From Spongilla lacustris (taxonomy: Eukaryota > Porifera > Demospongiae > Spongillida > Spongillidae): a stretch of 64,000 bases of DNA. The notes under the pieces were generated by a model that saw nothing but the letters and a program-made list of their open reading frames with translations, was not told the origin of the DNA and made no database searches. The stretch covers positions 8,515,547-8,579,546 of the forward strand of contig OX442420.1 in assembly GCA_949361645.1 (NCBI GenBank). Reading direction: 5' to 3'. Position numbers and translations under genes: made by a program. Below are positions 25,301 through 33,212 of the stretch, piece by piece (the stretch's first letter is position 1; every line of letters starts with the position of its first letter).

Positions 25301-27357
25301 CCCACCTCATTAGGGGTCACCTTCACACATACACCCACCTCATCAGGTCACCTTCACACATACACCCACCTCATCAGGGGTAACCTTCACACATACACCC
25401 ACCTCATCAGGAGTCACCTTCACACATACACCCACCTCATCAGGTCACCTTCACACATACACCCACCTCATCAGGGGTAACCTTCACACATACACCCACC
25501 TCATCAGGTCACCTTCACACATACACCCACCTCATCAGGGGTCACCTTCACACATACACCCACCTCATCAAGGGTCACCTTCACACATACACCCACCTCA
25601 TCATGCAGGGGTCACCATCACACATACACCCACCTCATCAGGGGTCACCTTCACACATATACCCACCTCATCATGCAGGGGTCACCATCACACATACACC
25701 CACCTCATCAGGGTCACCTACACACATACACCCACCTCATCAGGGTAACCTTCACACATACACCCACCTCATTAGGGGTCACCTTCACACATACACCCAC
25801 CTCATCAGGTCACCTTCACACATACACCCACCTCATCAGGGGTAACCTTCACACATACACCCACCTCATCAGGAGTCACCTTCACACATACACCCACCTC
25901 ATCAGGTCACCTTCACACATACACCCACCTCATCAGGGGTAACCTTCACACATACACCCACCTCATCAGGTCACCTTCACACATACACCCACCTCATCAG
26001 GGGTAACCTTCACACATACACCCACCTCATCAGGAGTCACCTTCACACATACACCCACCTCATCACAAGGTACTTTCACACCCTTGGTTTCCTCCTTCCC
26101 TTCAGATTCAAGCTGTGCATCCTCCTGATGTCTTGTGCCCTCCAAGTCCTGACCTCCTCCTGTGGTGCTGTCCTCTGTCTCTGAGTCCACTTCATTACTA
26201 ACTAACATGCTCAAACTTGCTCCATGGGACTTTAGCCCCTCCAGACTCATCTCCTGGCTCTTGGAACTCTCCAAACTTGCCTCCCGGCTATCTGGTTCTT
26301 CAAACTGCTCCATAGCCTCAGTACTCTCACTGCGTAGGTCATCTTCTGATGCCGGCTACATGCATGTAATAAGCTGTGGTTTATCATACGATACATGTGT
26401 ACTGCATTATGAACATGTACAAAGACACTGCTGTAATAGTGGTAGGTGTGGAATATGACACAGCTGCTGTACACACTCCAGATTATATGATATATCCATG
26501 GGCATCCCCAGGGGGGTAGGGGGGTGAGCATGGCCCCCTTTGGGACTGAATAACCCCCCCCCCCCCCCCCTCTCCCCACTTCTAATAAGTGTTCAGATTA
26601 CTAGGAACACACTGAATCGGCCAAAAGTGGACCCCTCCCCCCTCCCCCCCCCCCCCCTCCCCCCCTCTTCCAGAAATGCTGGAAGCACCCATGATATCAC
26701 TTGAACAATTTTAAACAGATGAAAGATAAAATGAAGTATATGAGAAGGGCTTAAAATGGGATGTGACTGTAGCAATGTGAAGCAATATTGCCTAACCTGT
26801 TCGCTGGCACCACTCTTCGAACCAGACGTGGGTAACGAATCGGACACTTCGGCTCCACCTCCTGACACTTGCCCCCTCCCCCTCCCTTTTGGCTCATCTG
26901 CTAAAGAAAGGGACACAAACCAATCTAAAATCGTGCTCCCTGTTTCAAACACACCGGTAGGCGCCTACATGTATATTATACTCGGACACACTTACGCACC
27001 TTTGGCCCTTCCGCGGCCGGGTGTAGTGCCCTTAGACCCAGGGACTTGTTTGGGCGGCTTTACGCCACCAGCACTAGCTTTAGGTGACTGCTCCTTGCTT
27101 GGCGGCCCCTTATTAGGCCCTCCATATTTTGGAGCCTCTGTGTTCTGAGCGGCAACCGTAGACGACTCTTTGGTTGAAGCAGGTGATCGTTGCTGAACTT
27201 CCTGGTTAGTGTTAGTGGGTACATTACTCCTGAAAGATACGCTTATCGTTGATGTAGCTCTTCCTACACTGCTTAAATGCCTTTGGTTAGCACTTTTGGG
27301 GGTGATCGGTCGGCTCATCGTAAATGACTGTATTGAGGGGGTTCCCCATAACGTCAT
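13325..27357 (-). CDS. gene B: long coiled-coil protein, about 23 exons, 3' end not found
   Basis: Exons read on the minus strand (high to low): 27357-27000, 26900-26797, 26355-26059, 24593-24119, 24026-23926, 23193-22804, 22646-22449, 22121-21822, 21756-21694, 21006 to about 20614, 20397-20344, 20180-20100, 19084-18398, 17544-17476, 17260-17000, 16732-16523, 16455-16393, 15525-15442, 13587-13447 and 13375-13325. Each has an AG acceptor and a GT donor that keep frame, mostly phase 0. The product has a basic, proline-rich N-terminus, an expanded seven-residue repeat, then hundreds of residues of E/K/Q-rich coiled coil, probably a cytoplasmic scaffold. No catalytic domain was recognised. Start could be 27357 or the second ATG at 27318. 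A paralogue, gene A, lies at 48915-63866. Function is unknown. Confidence 0.75.
13447..13587 (-). CDS. gene B exon, 47-residue coiled coil
   Basis: Acceptor CATCCAG, donor CAGCAG|GTAGAC, 141 bases, phase 0. Shares [10 protein letters not shown] and KCQAALQQ with the 300-base exon class, of which it is a shortened version. Confidence 0.8.
14225..14477 (-). mobile_element. LTR-like 3' end of a decayed LTR retroelement
   Basis: On the minus strand a purine-rich GGCAGGGAGA is followed by TGTTATGATG, and the segment ends in ACGACA. It contains TATATAACC, a possible TATA box. TG...CA borders and a preceding polypurine tract fit a 3' LTR of 253 bases. No second copy was found, so the element is truncated. 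It lies in a gene B intron. Confidence 0.55.
14500..14790 (-). pseudogene. possible pol C-terminal tail upstream of the LTR-like segment
   Basis: The minus frame ends with the basic tail [14 protein letters not shown]... [11 protein letters not shown] and a stop, directly before the LTR-like segment. Basic R-x-P-x-R-x-x-D-x-Y-G tails are typical of LTR retroelement Pol ends. No catalytic domain remains. Confidence 0.45.
15442..15525 (-). CDS. gene B exon, 28-residue coiled coil
   Basis: Acceptor ATCCACAG, donor AAGCAG|GTACGC, 84 bases, phase 0. Encodes [19 protein letters not shown]..., related to the [16 protein letters not shown] block of the larger exons. Confidence 0.8.
16066..16322. repeat. 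second copy of the GTGTGGAAAGGGGCCAT repeat
   Basis: Matches the left half of 12752-13177 and is followed by the same CATTAGCATAAC flank and a homologous exon. This marks an intragenic duplication that includes intron sequence. Confidence 0.7.
16393..16455 (-). CDS. gene B 63-base coiled-coil exon
   Basis: Acceptor ATGAGCAG, donor GAG|GTGAGT, 21 codons, phase 0 ([21 protein letters not shown] without its last residue is shared with gene A). Confidence 0.85.
16523..16732 (-). CDS. gene B exon, 70-residue coiled coil
   Basis: Acceptor CCCTCCAG, donor CAGCAG|GTAGAC, 210 bases, phase 0. Starts [15 protein letters not shown] and ends with the common [10 protein letters not shown] block. The intron to the next exon is only 67 bases. 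Confidence 0.85.
17000..17260 (-). CDS. gene B exon, 87-residue coiled coil
   Basis: Acceptor CTCTATAG, donor CAA|GTGGGC, 261 bases, phase 0. Encodes a K/E/A-rich helix ([19 protein letters not shown], then [18 protein letters not shown]). Confidence 0.85.
17476..17544 (-). CDS. gene B exon, 23 residues (VEMERDGV type)
   Basis: Acceptor GAACAG, donor AAG|GTATGG, 69 bases, phase 0. Homologous to the gene A exon at 57952-58035. The flanking introns (ATTGTGTACAGAGC, GAAGCCACACCCA) also match, showing segmental duplication. Confidence 0.85.
18398..19084 (-). CDS. gene B large exon, 229 residues
   Basis: Acceptor TTCTGCCAG, consensus donor GAG|GTAAGT, 687 bases, phase 0. The first part contains a predicted helix ([21 protein letters not shown]). 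The rest is low-complexity and probably disordered: a short repeat of [12 protein letters not shown] units, a glycine run and a proline-rich tail. No known domain recognised. Confidence 0.85.
19207..19695. repeat. CTCTCCACACCCACACCC minisatellite
   Basis: Tandem units of about 18-24 bases with changes such as CCATACCCACACTC. Lies in a gene B intron. All six frames are partly open here, which is a by-product of the repeat. Confidence 0.9.
20100..20180 (-). CDS. gene B exon, 27 residues
   Basis: Strong acceptor TTTTTTGTTCTGCAG and donor TTG|GTGAGC, 81 bases, phase 0. Encodes [14 protein letters not shown]..., not coiled coil. Confidence 0.7.
20344..20397 (-). CDS. gene B exon, 18 residues
   Basis: Acceptor AATGTGCAG, consensus donor GAG|GTGAGT, 54 bases, phase 0 ([18 protein letters not shown]). 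Short, with no domain. Confidence 0.65.
20614..21006 (-). CDS. gene B exon, coiled coil, 3' border uncertain
   Basis: Acceptor TTTTGAAG and phase-0 start [15 protein letters not shown] helix-forming stretch includes [16 protein letters not shown] and [13 protein letters not shown]. The donor is unclear: AAT|GTAATC gives 20614, CAT|GTACAA gives 20668; both keep phase 0. Confidence 0.65.
21694..21756 (-). CDS. gene B 63-base coiled-coil exon
   Basis: Acceptor ATGAGCAG, donor GAG|GTGGGT, 21 codons, phase 0. Same class as 16393-16455 and the three copies in gene A. Confidence 0.85.
21822..22121 (-). CDS. gene B 300-base coiled-coil exon
   Basis: Acceptor TGTACAG, donor CAGCAG|GTAGAC, exactly 100 codons, phase 0. 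Encodes a continuous helix rich in E, K and Q ([18 protein letters not shown] to [10 protein letters not shown]). Three close copies lie in tandem in gene A. Confidence 0.9.
22197..22445. repeat. about 30-base GTGCCACACCCACTTCC minisatellite at an exon end
   Basis: Units repeat from about 22197 up to the donor of exon 22449-22646. On the minus strand the exon ends AAG|GTGGGTGTGGCAC and each repeat unit reads GGAAGTGGGTGTGGCAC, so the unit contains a near copy of the splice donor. Confidence 0.9.
22449..22646 (-). CDS. gene B exon, 66 residues
   Basis: Acceptor TCTGGACAG, donor AAG|GTGGGT, 198 bases, phase 0. Acidic start, then [18 protein letters not shown]. Homologous to gene A exon 60652-60834. 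Confidence 0.85.
22804..23193 (-). CDS. gene B exon with DGPTDLK heptapeptide repeats (10 units)
   Basis: Acceptor CTCTACCAG, donor TCG|GTAGGT, 390 bases, phase 0. Starts [12 protein letters not shown], then about ten seven-residue units of the D-G-P-T-x-L-K type encoded by a 21-base minisatellite, then [14 protein letters not shown]. The gene A homologue has about 29 units. The repeat is hydrophilic and charged; function unknown. Confidence 0.85.
23418..23903. repeat. 33-base minisatellite carrying GATGAG|GTGGGT (gene B, second array)
   Basis: Tandem units read CATACACCCACCTCATCAG on the plus strand, with variants of spacing. On the minus strand each unit encodes [11 protein letters not shown] and holds the string GATGAGGTGGGT, identical to the splice donor of exon 26059-26355. 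Confidence 0.9.
23926..24026 (-). CDS. gene B exon 2-like duplicate
   Basis: Acceptor CTTTAG, donor CAG|GTTAGG, 101 bases; enters in phase 1 and leaves in phase 0, like exon 26797-26900. Sequence [10 protein letters not shown] at its end matches the true exon 2 ([10 protein letters not shown]). Confidence 0.75.
24119..24593 (-). CDS. gene B composite exon (repeat exon fused to exon 1-like sequence)
   Basis: Acceptor CTCTACCAG, donor AAAG|GTGCAT, 475 bases, phase 0 in and phase 1 out. It begins like the heptapeptide exon ([12 protein letters not shown], only two or three DGPT units), continues with the [20 protein letters not shown] block of exon 26059-26355, and ends with the proline/lysine-rich block of exon 1 ([16 protein letters not shown]). 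This order is explained by unequal recombination between duplicated 5' halves of the gene. Confidence 0.75.
24796..26064. repeat. long 33-base minisatellite carrying a 5' splice site (gene B)
   Basis: About 38 tandem units of CATACACCCACCTCATCAG plus a variable GGGGTCACCTTCA. A higher-order copy of 462 bases is visible: ATGCAGGGGTCACCATCAC occurs at 25141 and 25603. On the minus strand the array begins precisely at the donor of exon 26059-26355. Confidence 0.95.
26059..26355 (-). CDS. gene B exon 3, acidic 99 residues
   Basis: Acceptor GCATGTAG, donor GATGAG|GTGGGT, 297 bases, phase 0. Encodes an E/S-rich segment ([20 protein letters not shown]). Its donor is the first of a long series of identical donors in the adjoining minisatellite. 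Confidence 0.75.
26797..26900 (-). CDS. gene B exon 2
   Basis: Acceptor TTTAGCAG is a tandem NAGNAG site; both cuts keep frame (start 26900 or 26897). Donor CAG|GTTAGG. Ends with the conserved [10 protein letters not shown]; matching exons occur at 23926-24026 and in gene A at 63520-63614. Confidence 0.8.
27000..27357 (-). CDS. gene B first coding exon
   Basis: Starts at ATG 27357 or, better, at 27318 ([17 protein letters not shown]). Ends at donor AAAG|GTGCGTAAG in phase 1. Basic and rich in P, K, G and S, so probably disordered. No signal peptide. A near copy of its second half is fused into exon 24119-24593. Confidence 0.75.
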
Positions 27358-27455
27358 CGAGCCATTCCAATTAGCCGTTTATAATTTATCGTAGGTTATT
27401 AATTTAAAGACGCATGACAATCATATATGTCTCTTCCGTTCCTTTGTAGATCCCC

Positions 27456-27593
27456 TTAAATCTTAAAGCATATTCTAATTAACTCTGGGATGGAAAGATT
27501 AAAATCTGCTTTGATCGGCAAGTCGGCAACCCTCTGGCTTGCTGCTACACATTTGTATCTTGTATCTTGTGAACTGGCCATGGCCATGGTGAC
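27456..27593 (-). CDS. possible terminal exon of unknown gene
   Basis: Acceptor TTTTTCCAG followed by an open frame of about 45 codons (VTMAMASSQDTRYKC... to a TAA stop). It lies just upstream of gene B and could be a 5' untranslated exon of gene B or the last exon of another gene. Only the splice signal and open frame support it. Confidence 0.3.
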   Translation of the reverse strand, partial: VTMAMASSQDTRYKCVAASQRVADLPIKADFNLSIPELIRICFKI

Positions 27594-27710
27594 CTGGAAA
27601 AATAAACATGTATGTGGTGTAACCATATAGCCCAGACCAGTGTCTAGAATGGCACCAAATATTAATGTCTTTTGGATCTTTGTTTGCATGTGATATGTCT
27701 TCTGTGTAGA

Positions 27711-27876
27711 GTGCATGGGCAGGGTGATGGGTATGGAGGGTGGGCAGGGTGATGGGTATGGAGGGTGGGCAGGGTGATGGGTATGTAGGGTGGGCAGGGT
27801 GATGGGTATGTAGGGTGGGCAGGGTGATGGGTATGTAGGGTGGGCAGGGTGATGGGTATGGAGGGTGGGCAGGGTG
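27711..27876. repeat. 25-base GGGCAGGGTGATGGGTATG minisatellite
   Basis: About six to seven tandem units with GGAGGGT/GTAGGGT variants. The 25-base unit shifts frame each time, so the open frames here are not coding. Confidence 0.92.
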
Positions 27877-28189
27877 ACCCATTTTAGCATGATTTCTTCA
27901 TGATCAGTTCTGTGTTTGGTCTCCCTCATTCCTCTTGAGTTCAAGCCAATGTCCCTCTATAGGCTATTAGCTGCTGGCAGAGAAGGATGTAAGGATGCAC
28001 AGTTAAGATTTCCAGAGCAGTTTACTTGTTTTCAGTAATCAGTTTAGACAGTAACACTTGCATCCTCACTTAAGCCTCATCCCACATCACTCCCCTCCAT
28101 TGAGCTGTCTGAATCAAAAGGGACCACATCACACAGAACATTTACAAGTGCATATCACATCACCTTTCCATGTCAAAGGTGCAGTCCAC

Positions 28190-28458
28190 CCTCAGCAGCT
28201 TCAATGGGCATGACGGGGATGAGAGATGGAGAATGGAAGTGTTGAGAGATTGATACATGGAGAGTCAACAAAGGTGGGAGGGTCCATGGGATAGCAGGAA
28301 GATTAGCCGTAGGAAGGGGAATGAGAGAGGGATGTGGATGTGATAATCTTCCAGCTTTCCCATCCACTCCACTGGACCCTCCCACCTTAGTTGACTCTCT
28401 CAAAATTTCCCCTCTCCATCTCTCTCATCCCCATCATGCCCATTGAAGCTGCTGAGGG
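28190..28458. repeat. 270-base inverted repeat (hairpin)
   Basis: CCTCAGCAGCTTCAATGGGC at the left end is mirrored at 28438-28458. Pairing continues inward through GGGGATGAGAGATGGAGA, GAGAGTCAAC and GGTGGGAGGGTCCA. A small MITE-like element or pre-miRNA-like hairpin. Confidence 0.8.
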
Positions 28459-29342
28459 ATGAAGGAGAGTTACCATCAAATTACAGTAACATCAAAAAAT
28501 GTAAATGAATTAATTCAGATCTAAGCAACAAGTACATTTATGTATAAAGAAGGGGCATTTTTGGTTAGAAGCACAATTATGGTTTCATGCCAATGGTATT
28601 GAAAGGTGGGGTCATTCTAGTAAATGTGCATGTGTAATCACCTAATTGGATAATAATACATGGAGAGGGTCTACTCATGATCAGGTGCATAATGTGCTGT
28701 ACCACTTATGTAATCTGCTTGTATGAATATGCATGTACCTTGATTGTGTCCCCCACCCGGCCCCACAGGCGGCACCCATTCCTATATGTACATCAATACA
28801 TTTCCTCGTTTTCCCAGCCCCATTAAGAGGTTATAATTAGCTCTCCTCTTTGGAGGGCTTAAAAACGCATCTCAATCTGTCAACCCGCTTTACTGGATAC
28901 TGAACTATTAATAACCCTGTGGTGGTTATAGTCTCGTCCCAAGATACACATGACATAACTGCATTAATATATTGCTGTAAACAATATAATTTTTATAGGT
29001 TATATCAGTTGCTTACAGCGATAATCATGGGTCTGAGTGGCTTTGTGTGGAGGGAGGTGGTGGGAGTGGATATGGGCAGAGGGAGGTGGTGGGAGCTAGT
29101 GGATGTGTGGTACAAAGTTGGACCAAATGCTCAAAACAAGCAAGTTGGAAAGTACCATTGATGTATATACGTATATGTATATAATGACAGGGTGTTGGAA
29201 AATCATTTGTAAATTGATACTCTAATAATGCAGGCTTAAATTTTAATGCAAACAAATAATAAATATATCCGTTTAATATTTTTTAAGGATGTCTAATTAA
29301 ATCATTCAATATTACAAGTATAGTAAACAAAACACAATAACT
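28459..29342. other. no recognised gene
   Basis: AT-rich DNA. The only open frame of note (28919-29161, plus) has no similarity that I recognise and overlaps a short GAGGGAGGTGGTGGGAG repeat. Confidence 0.5.
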
Positions 29343-30305
29343 ACCTTGGAGTGAATATCCACCCCTTAAGAGTTACGTTCAGGTGGCCATACAGGCTGGA
29401 GACCACCTTGGACTTGGGGGTGTTGGTCCTTGTGGCAAGGTGAGAAACAAGTCTTGAGAAAGCTTGAACAGCTTCTTTGCACCGATCTCAACATCTCATG
29501 TCCACCACTGCAGCTCAGAACACTTAGCATCATTGCCAGAGTGCTTTATTAGCTCTGCGGCAACTGCTGCTGACCCTGCTGTGAGACCCGCTTCAGAGAG
29601 AAGGGATGGGTTGGAGAAGTCACTGTAAGGTCAAAGGCAGCAGGCTTGCCGCAGAGTCAATTAGAAGCTAGGATGTCTGCAGTACGTGTGTGCTGGAGCT
29701 CACATCCAACTCCACTGCCAGATGGCAGGTTTGGAGCACTACATCCCTGCATGAGCTTGTGGTGCCTGGATACAACATCACCACCTCACTTACATGTGTT
29801 CTGGGCACAATGCACAGGGAGGTGAGCCAGGTGAGGTGTCTAGTCCCAGCCACCATGCACTTGCATTGATGGCCATTTGGTGCTCTCATTGGGGTCTAGG
29901 CTTAGACCCAGGCCTGGAGATGGGACAGCAGAGAGCCATGCAGAGCCATGTGGAGGAGACACCTACAGGAGATGAGCCTTGTCAGCAGCATAGCTCTCTG
30001 AGAGAAGAGAGTTAAATTGAATGCATTCTAATGTGGCTGACAGAGTGTGCTGTTGACAAGGTGAAGTGGCCTACAGACTGTGAAAGTTAACTGCACTCCC
30101 AGGATCGGAGGTATGGATTTTACCCCAACCACGAAATGATCTAAAGGTGAGGCGAGGCCTGCAGTACTGATAGAGGCAATAAATGCTACAGTAGAGTGAT
30201 GTGCTAGTGAATGAAGCCCCAGGCCACATCTGATTAAACTCAACTGGGCCTGCTTCCAAGAGCTGTCAGTAGTGTCAATAGCTTTTAAGTGATGATAACT
30301 ATACA
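29343..30305 (-). pseudogene. RLE-type non-LTR retroelement, decayed copy
   Basis: On the minus strand 30300-30150 reads DTTDSSWKQAQLSLIRCGLG, matching DMSDTAWQQAQLSPSRGGLG of the larger copy. Next come CALCPE and GGDVVS blocks (zinc-binding segment), then RTADILASN, DLTVTSP and a YGHLN-type end. Many frameshifts and stops. The reverse transcriptase core is absent. Confidence 0.7.
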
Positions 30306-30862
30306 TGTACAGCAGATCGACACATTAGGGTTTAATTATGAACTTAGTCTGGGGACCAGACCATGTATGAGAACTTGCTCCCTTAAGATTGTTTATGTAA
30401 TAATCATACTCGATTAAATTAAATTTCTATATCTGTATATTGGCATAACCGAGACATAACATCCTGGTCTCGTCCCCAGACCCACATGCGCAACATCACT
30501 GCTATACGAAGCTAAATACATTTATAAACTTTGTCACTGCATTGATTGATAATAATGTTATGCAATCGTGGGCACACACTAATGAGTACAGGACTTCATC
30601 AGGCTGTATATTGCAAATGCATATGAGACTGGGTATGAGGCTAATACCACTCCTCCCACTCCACAGTAAACCATGTACATGTAGCTGCATGATGCCAAAG
30701 CTCATACGCAAAGAGACCTCAGCATTGGCAATCAACATAGCTGTACCCTGCATTGGCATAAAATACTTCAGTTTTAAAAGTAACCTTTCATAAACACATA
30801 AATGTACACACAACAAATCAGGGGGAATGGTTACATCATGCACAATAAAGGAAGGGGAGGAG

Positions 30863-31060
30863 TCAAGGTGATCTCATGCACATCTCCACATGTTGTTTGT
30901 GCAGCCGTATCTCTCCCTTCCTGAACACCCTTCGGCACAAAGGACAGGTCAGGTTTGGGTCAAGGGGGATGTAATCTGGCAGGGTAGTGCATGATGGCTG
31001 GTTCTGGGAGGTCATCATCGCTGTCATGGGAGACTTGGGAGTGGGCACCTTCTGTAAAGG
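30863..31060 (-). CDS. terminal exon with C2HC zinc finger
   Basis: Acceptor CCCAAACAG, 65 codons, phase 0, ending in TGA at 30863. Residues C39, C42, H57 and C61 of the exon form C-x2-C-x14-H-x3-C within CPLCRRVFRKGEIRLHKQHV. Such C-terminal zinc fingers after a coiled coil occur in ubiquitin-binding adaptors such as NEMO, optineurin and TAX1BP1, so ubiquitin binding is a reasonable inference, but the spacing is not identical. The upstream part of the gene could be exon 32329-32403 with either the kinase (41485-42402) or gene A. Confidence 0.75.
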   Translation of the reverse strand, partial: PLQKVPTPKSPMTAMMTSQNQPSCTTLPDYIPLDPNLTCPLCRRVFRKGEIRLHKQHVEMCMRSP

Positions 31061-32328
31061 CTGTTTGGGAAGATGTACAGTACACTGTAACATGTGGGCA
31101 ATGGCTCAAATGATGAGCTGAATCATATATCATTGTTAGCACATGGATTCACATACATAACATATTCATAGACCAAAAAGTATATTATACTATCTATGAT
31201 CATACCAAGGACTGTTTTAAAATTATGAGAAGCTTTTTTCGTGACCTTTAGGCTCTTACTTACATGTAGCATTCCAGTTGTTTACCAACACTTCTTTCAA
31301 TTAAGGTACACATTTACAAGTACAAGCAATTTTAAAACACAGCCTGAAAGCAGTTATAGTGATTCAAACCTGGTTTTCACAATATTTTCATATTTTTGTT
31401 AGATTCCTGAACAAACCATACAAGACGGCTTGTTTCAAAAAGTAATCTACATGTATAGCATGTTTAGAATTAAGGTCATTTAAAGCACATATCTGGTTGT
31501 TACATAATTATCGAGATGGAGCTTATGAATGTAAACAGTAAAAACTACAGTATGATGTTTCGTACATGAGAATTTGTTATTTTGATGAGAATAGGATAAA
31601 TTATATTTTCTTACAAATTGACGCCTGCCTGTGTCTTGTATTAAGTTAAACACATGCATGTACATGTAGCTTCCTCCCCGTGACATGATTAATATTTATC
31701 AAACCAATAAATTTTGTCGTCTCTAAGTATAGAGATACTGTGTTGTACTAGTTCAACATGATACTGCAAACTTCTGAATCGTTGTACATTCTTTCTAACT
31801 GATGAAATAAGATTATGACATCCCAAAAACTAACAATCCTTGATTGAACAATGTATTTGAGTGGCTACTTCCTTGAAGTGAGCTGATGCATATTCTTAAC
31901 CTGGCATGGTCAAAAAATTGGCACCTGTTCTTTTCAACTTTCATCAGGACTGCAATAAGATAATAACTGTGGAGTGTTATTGTAGGCTTCAAAAGCAACA
32001 GATGTTGTAGGGATATGTACATCACGATTCGCTGGGTAGGAATCAATTAAGCAAATCACAAAAAGCATTAGATCAAGATGAGAATATTACAGAGTACTTC
32101 CCTAGGGTGAGAGGGGGTATTCTCATTCATTATTAAATGGCTAGACCCCCACTCTGTTTGCATTCCTACGGTACATTGATAGACAATACCATCAACAGTG
32201 GATTCTGCAATGTTCAGTAACTCAAATTAGTTATGTACATCAGTGCAAAATGTTGCACACGTCTGTGTAACTTAAATCTTAAAATGCATGATGTATTTAT
32301 TAATAACACACTACTTTGTTAAATGTAC
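31061..32328. other. probable intron, no feature recognised
   Basis: AT-rich DNA between two phase-0 exons on the minus strand. No repeat or open frame of note. Confidence 0.5.
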
Positions 32329-32403
32329 CTGTTGGGTTTTTGACACGTTGTCGATTTCAAGTTTCTTCTTTTGTGCCCTTAGCTCTTCATTCTCCTTCAT
32401 TAA
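32329..32403 (-). CDS. 25-residue coiled-coil exon before the zinc-finger exon
   Basis: Acceptor TGTACAG, donor CAACAG|GTACAT, 75 bases, phase 0. Encodes a helix (LMKENEELRAQKKKLEID). Joins in frame to the zinc-finger exon. Confidence 0.7.
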
Positions 32404-32499
32404 CTGTACATTGAAAGAATTTTTTTATATATAATGACATATGTTCCATTATTATTATTAATTACAAATAACACTACTAAACTACAGCTATAACACTAA

Positions 32500-33170
32500 T
32501 GTTACTATTATAAAATAATGTCATTAAACGCAGATGATGGCAGGTAAGATCTCCGATAACAATAGCTCCAGCATTGGCCCGTACCAAAATCATGTTGAGA
32601 CGACCATAGAGGGTGGCCAGAGCTCTTGACTTGGTGGAATTAGTCCGAACAACCAGGCGTGATGCCACAGTTGAAAACACCTCAATGGCTTCAGCTCCCA
32701 TGCACCATAGGTTTCCACCACTAAAGGAATGCACCGCCAGCCTAACTGTTTGCAATTAGCATCATTTTTAAAGTGCTTTCTTTTCTCTGCAGCTCTAGCA
32801 GCCACACCAGATGACATGCCCGCTTCCACAACTAATGATGAATTTAGCGGGGATGTCACACTGATGTCAAATGCACTGCCATCCCAGTTGGATACTAAGA
32901 TATCAGCTGGTCTAGTTTTTGACTTGTCCAGCCCCCAGCCACATCCAACCTCAAGGTGAGCTGATAAAGATGCATGGCGAAATGTGCTGAACAATGTCGA
33001 AGCATGTTGCGCCTGTTTGTTACATCTCCTCCACACTTGCAGGTTGTACAGTGATGGCCTAAAGTGTCCAATGCTTTGTTAGGACAAAGAGGACAAACTA
33101 GAGAATTACTCTCAGGACATGTTGTGTGGCTAATGCCCAACCACCATCTGATAGCAGTCTGAAACAAATG
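32500..33170 (-). pseudogene. RLE-type non-LTR retroelement, 3' half, decayed
   Basis: Minus strand shows AIRWWLG, the zinc-binding CPLCPNKALDTLGHHCTTC, CGGDVTNRRN, then KTRPADILVSNW, FDISVTSPLNS, LVVETYGAW and YGRLNMILVRANAGA. These are the same blocks in the same order as in 35330-39963. Two frameshifts break the frame. It lies head to head with the plus-strand copy that starts at about 33213. Confidence 0.8.
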
Positions 33171-33212
33171 TGATTGCAGATGAAGGTATAATATTACAAA
33201 ATTCATTAGTTA

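Noticed and set aside
24755..25942. Plus-strand open frames up to 241 codons rich in HTYTHLI
   Set aside because: Product of the 33-base repeat read on the non-coding strand of gene B.
24796..26064. Possible CRISPR-like array
   Set aside because: Units are contiguous without unique spacers, and the setting is eukaryotic.
30502..30843. 113-codon minus-strand frame after the zinc-finger stop
   Set aside because: Lies in the probable 3' untranslated region; no recognised similarity.
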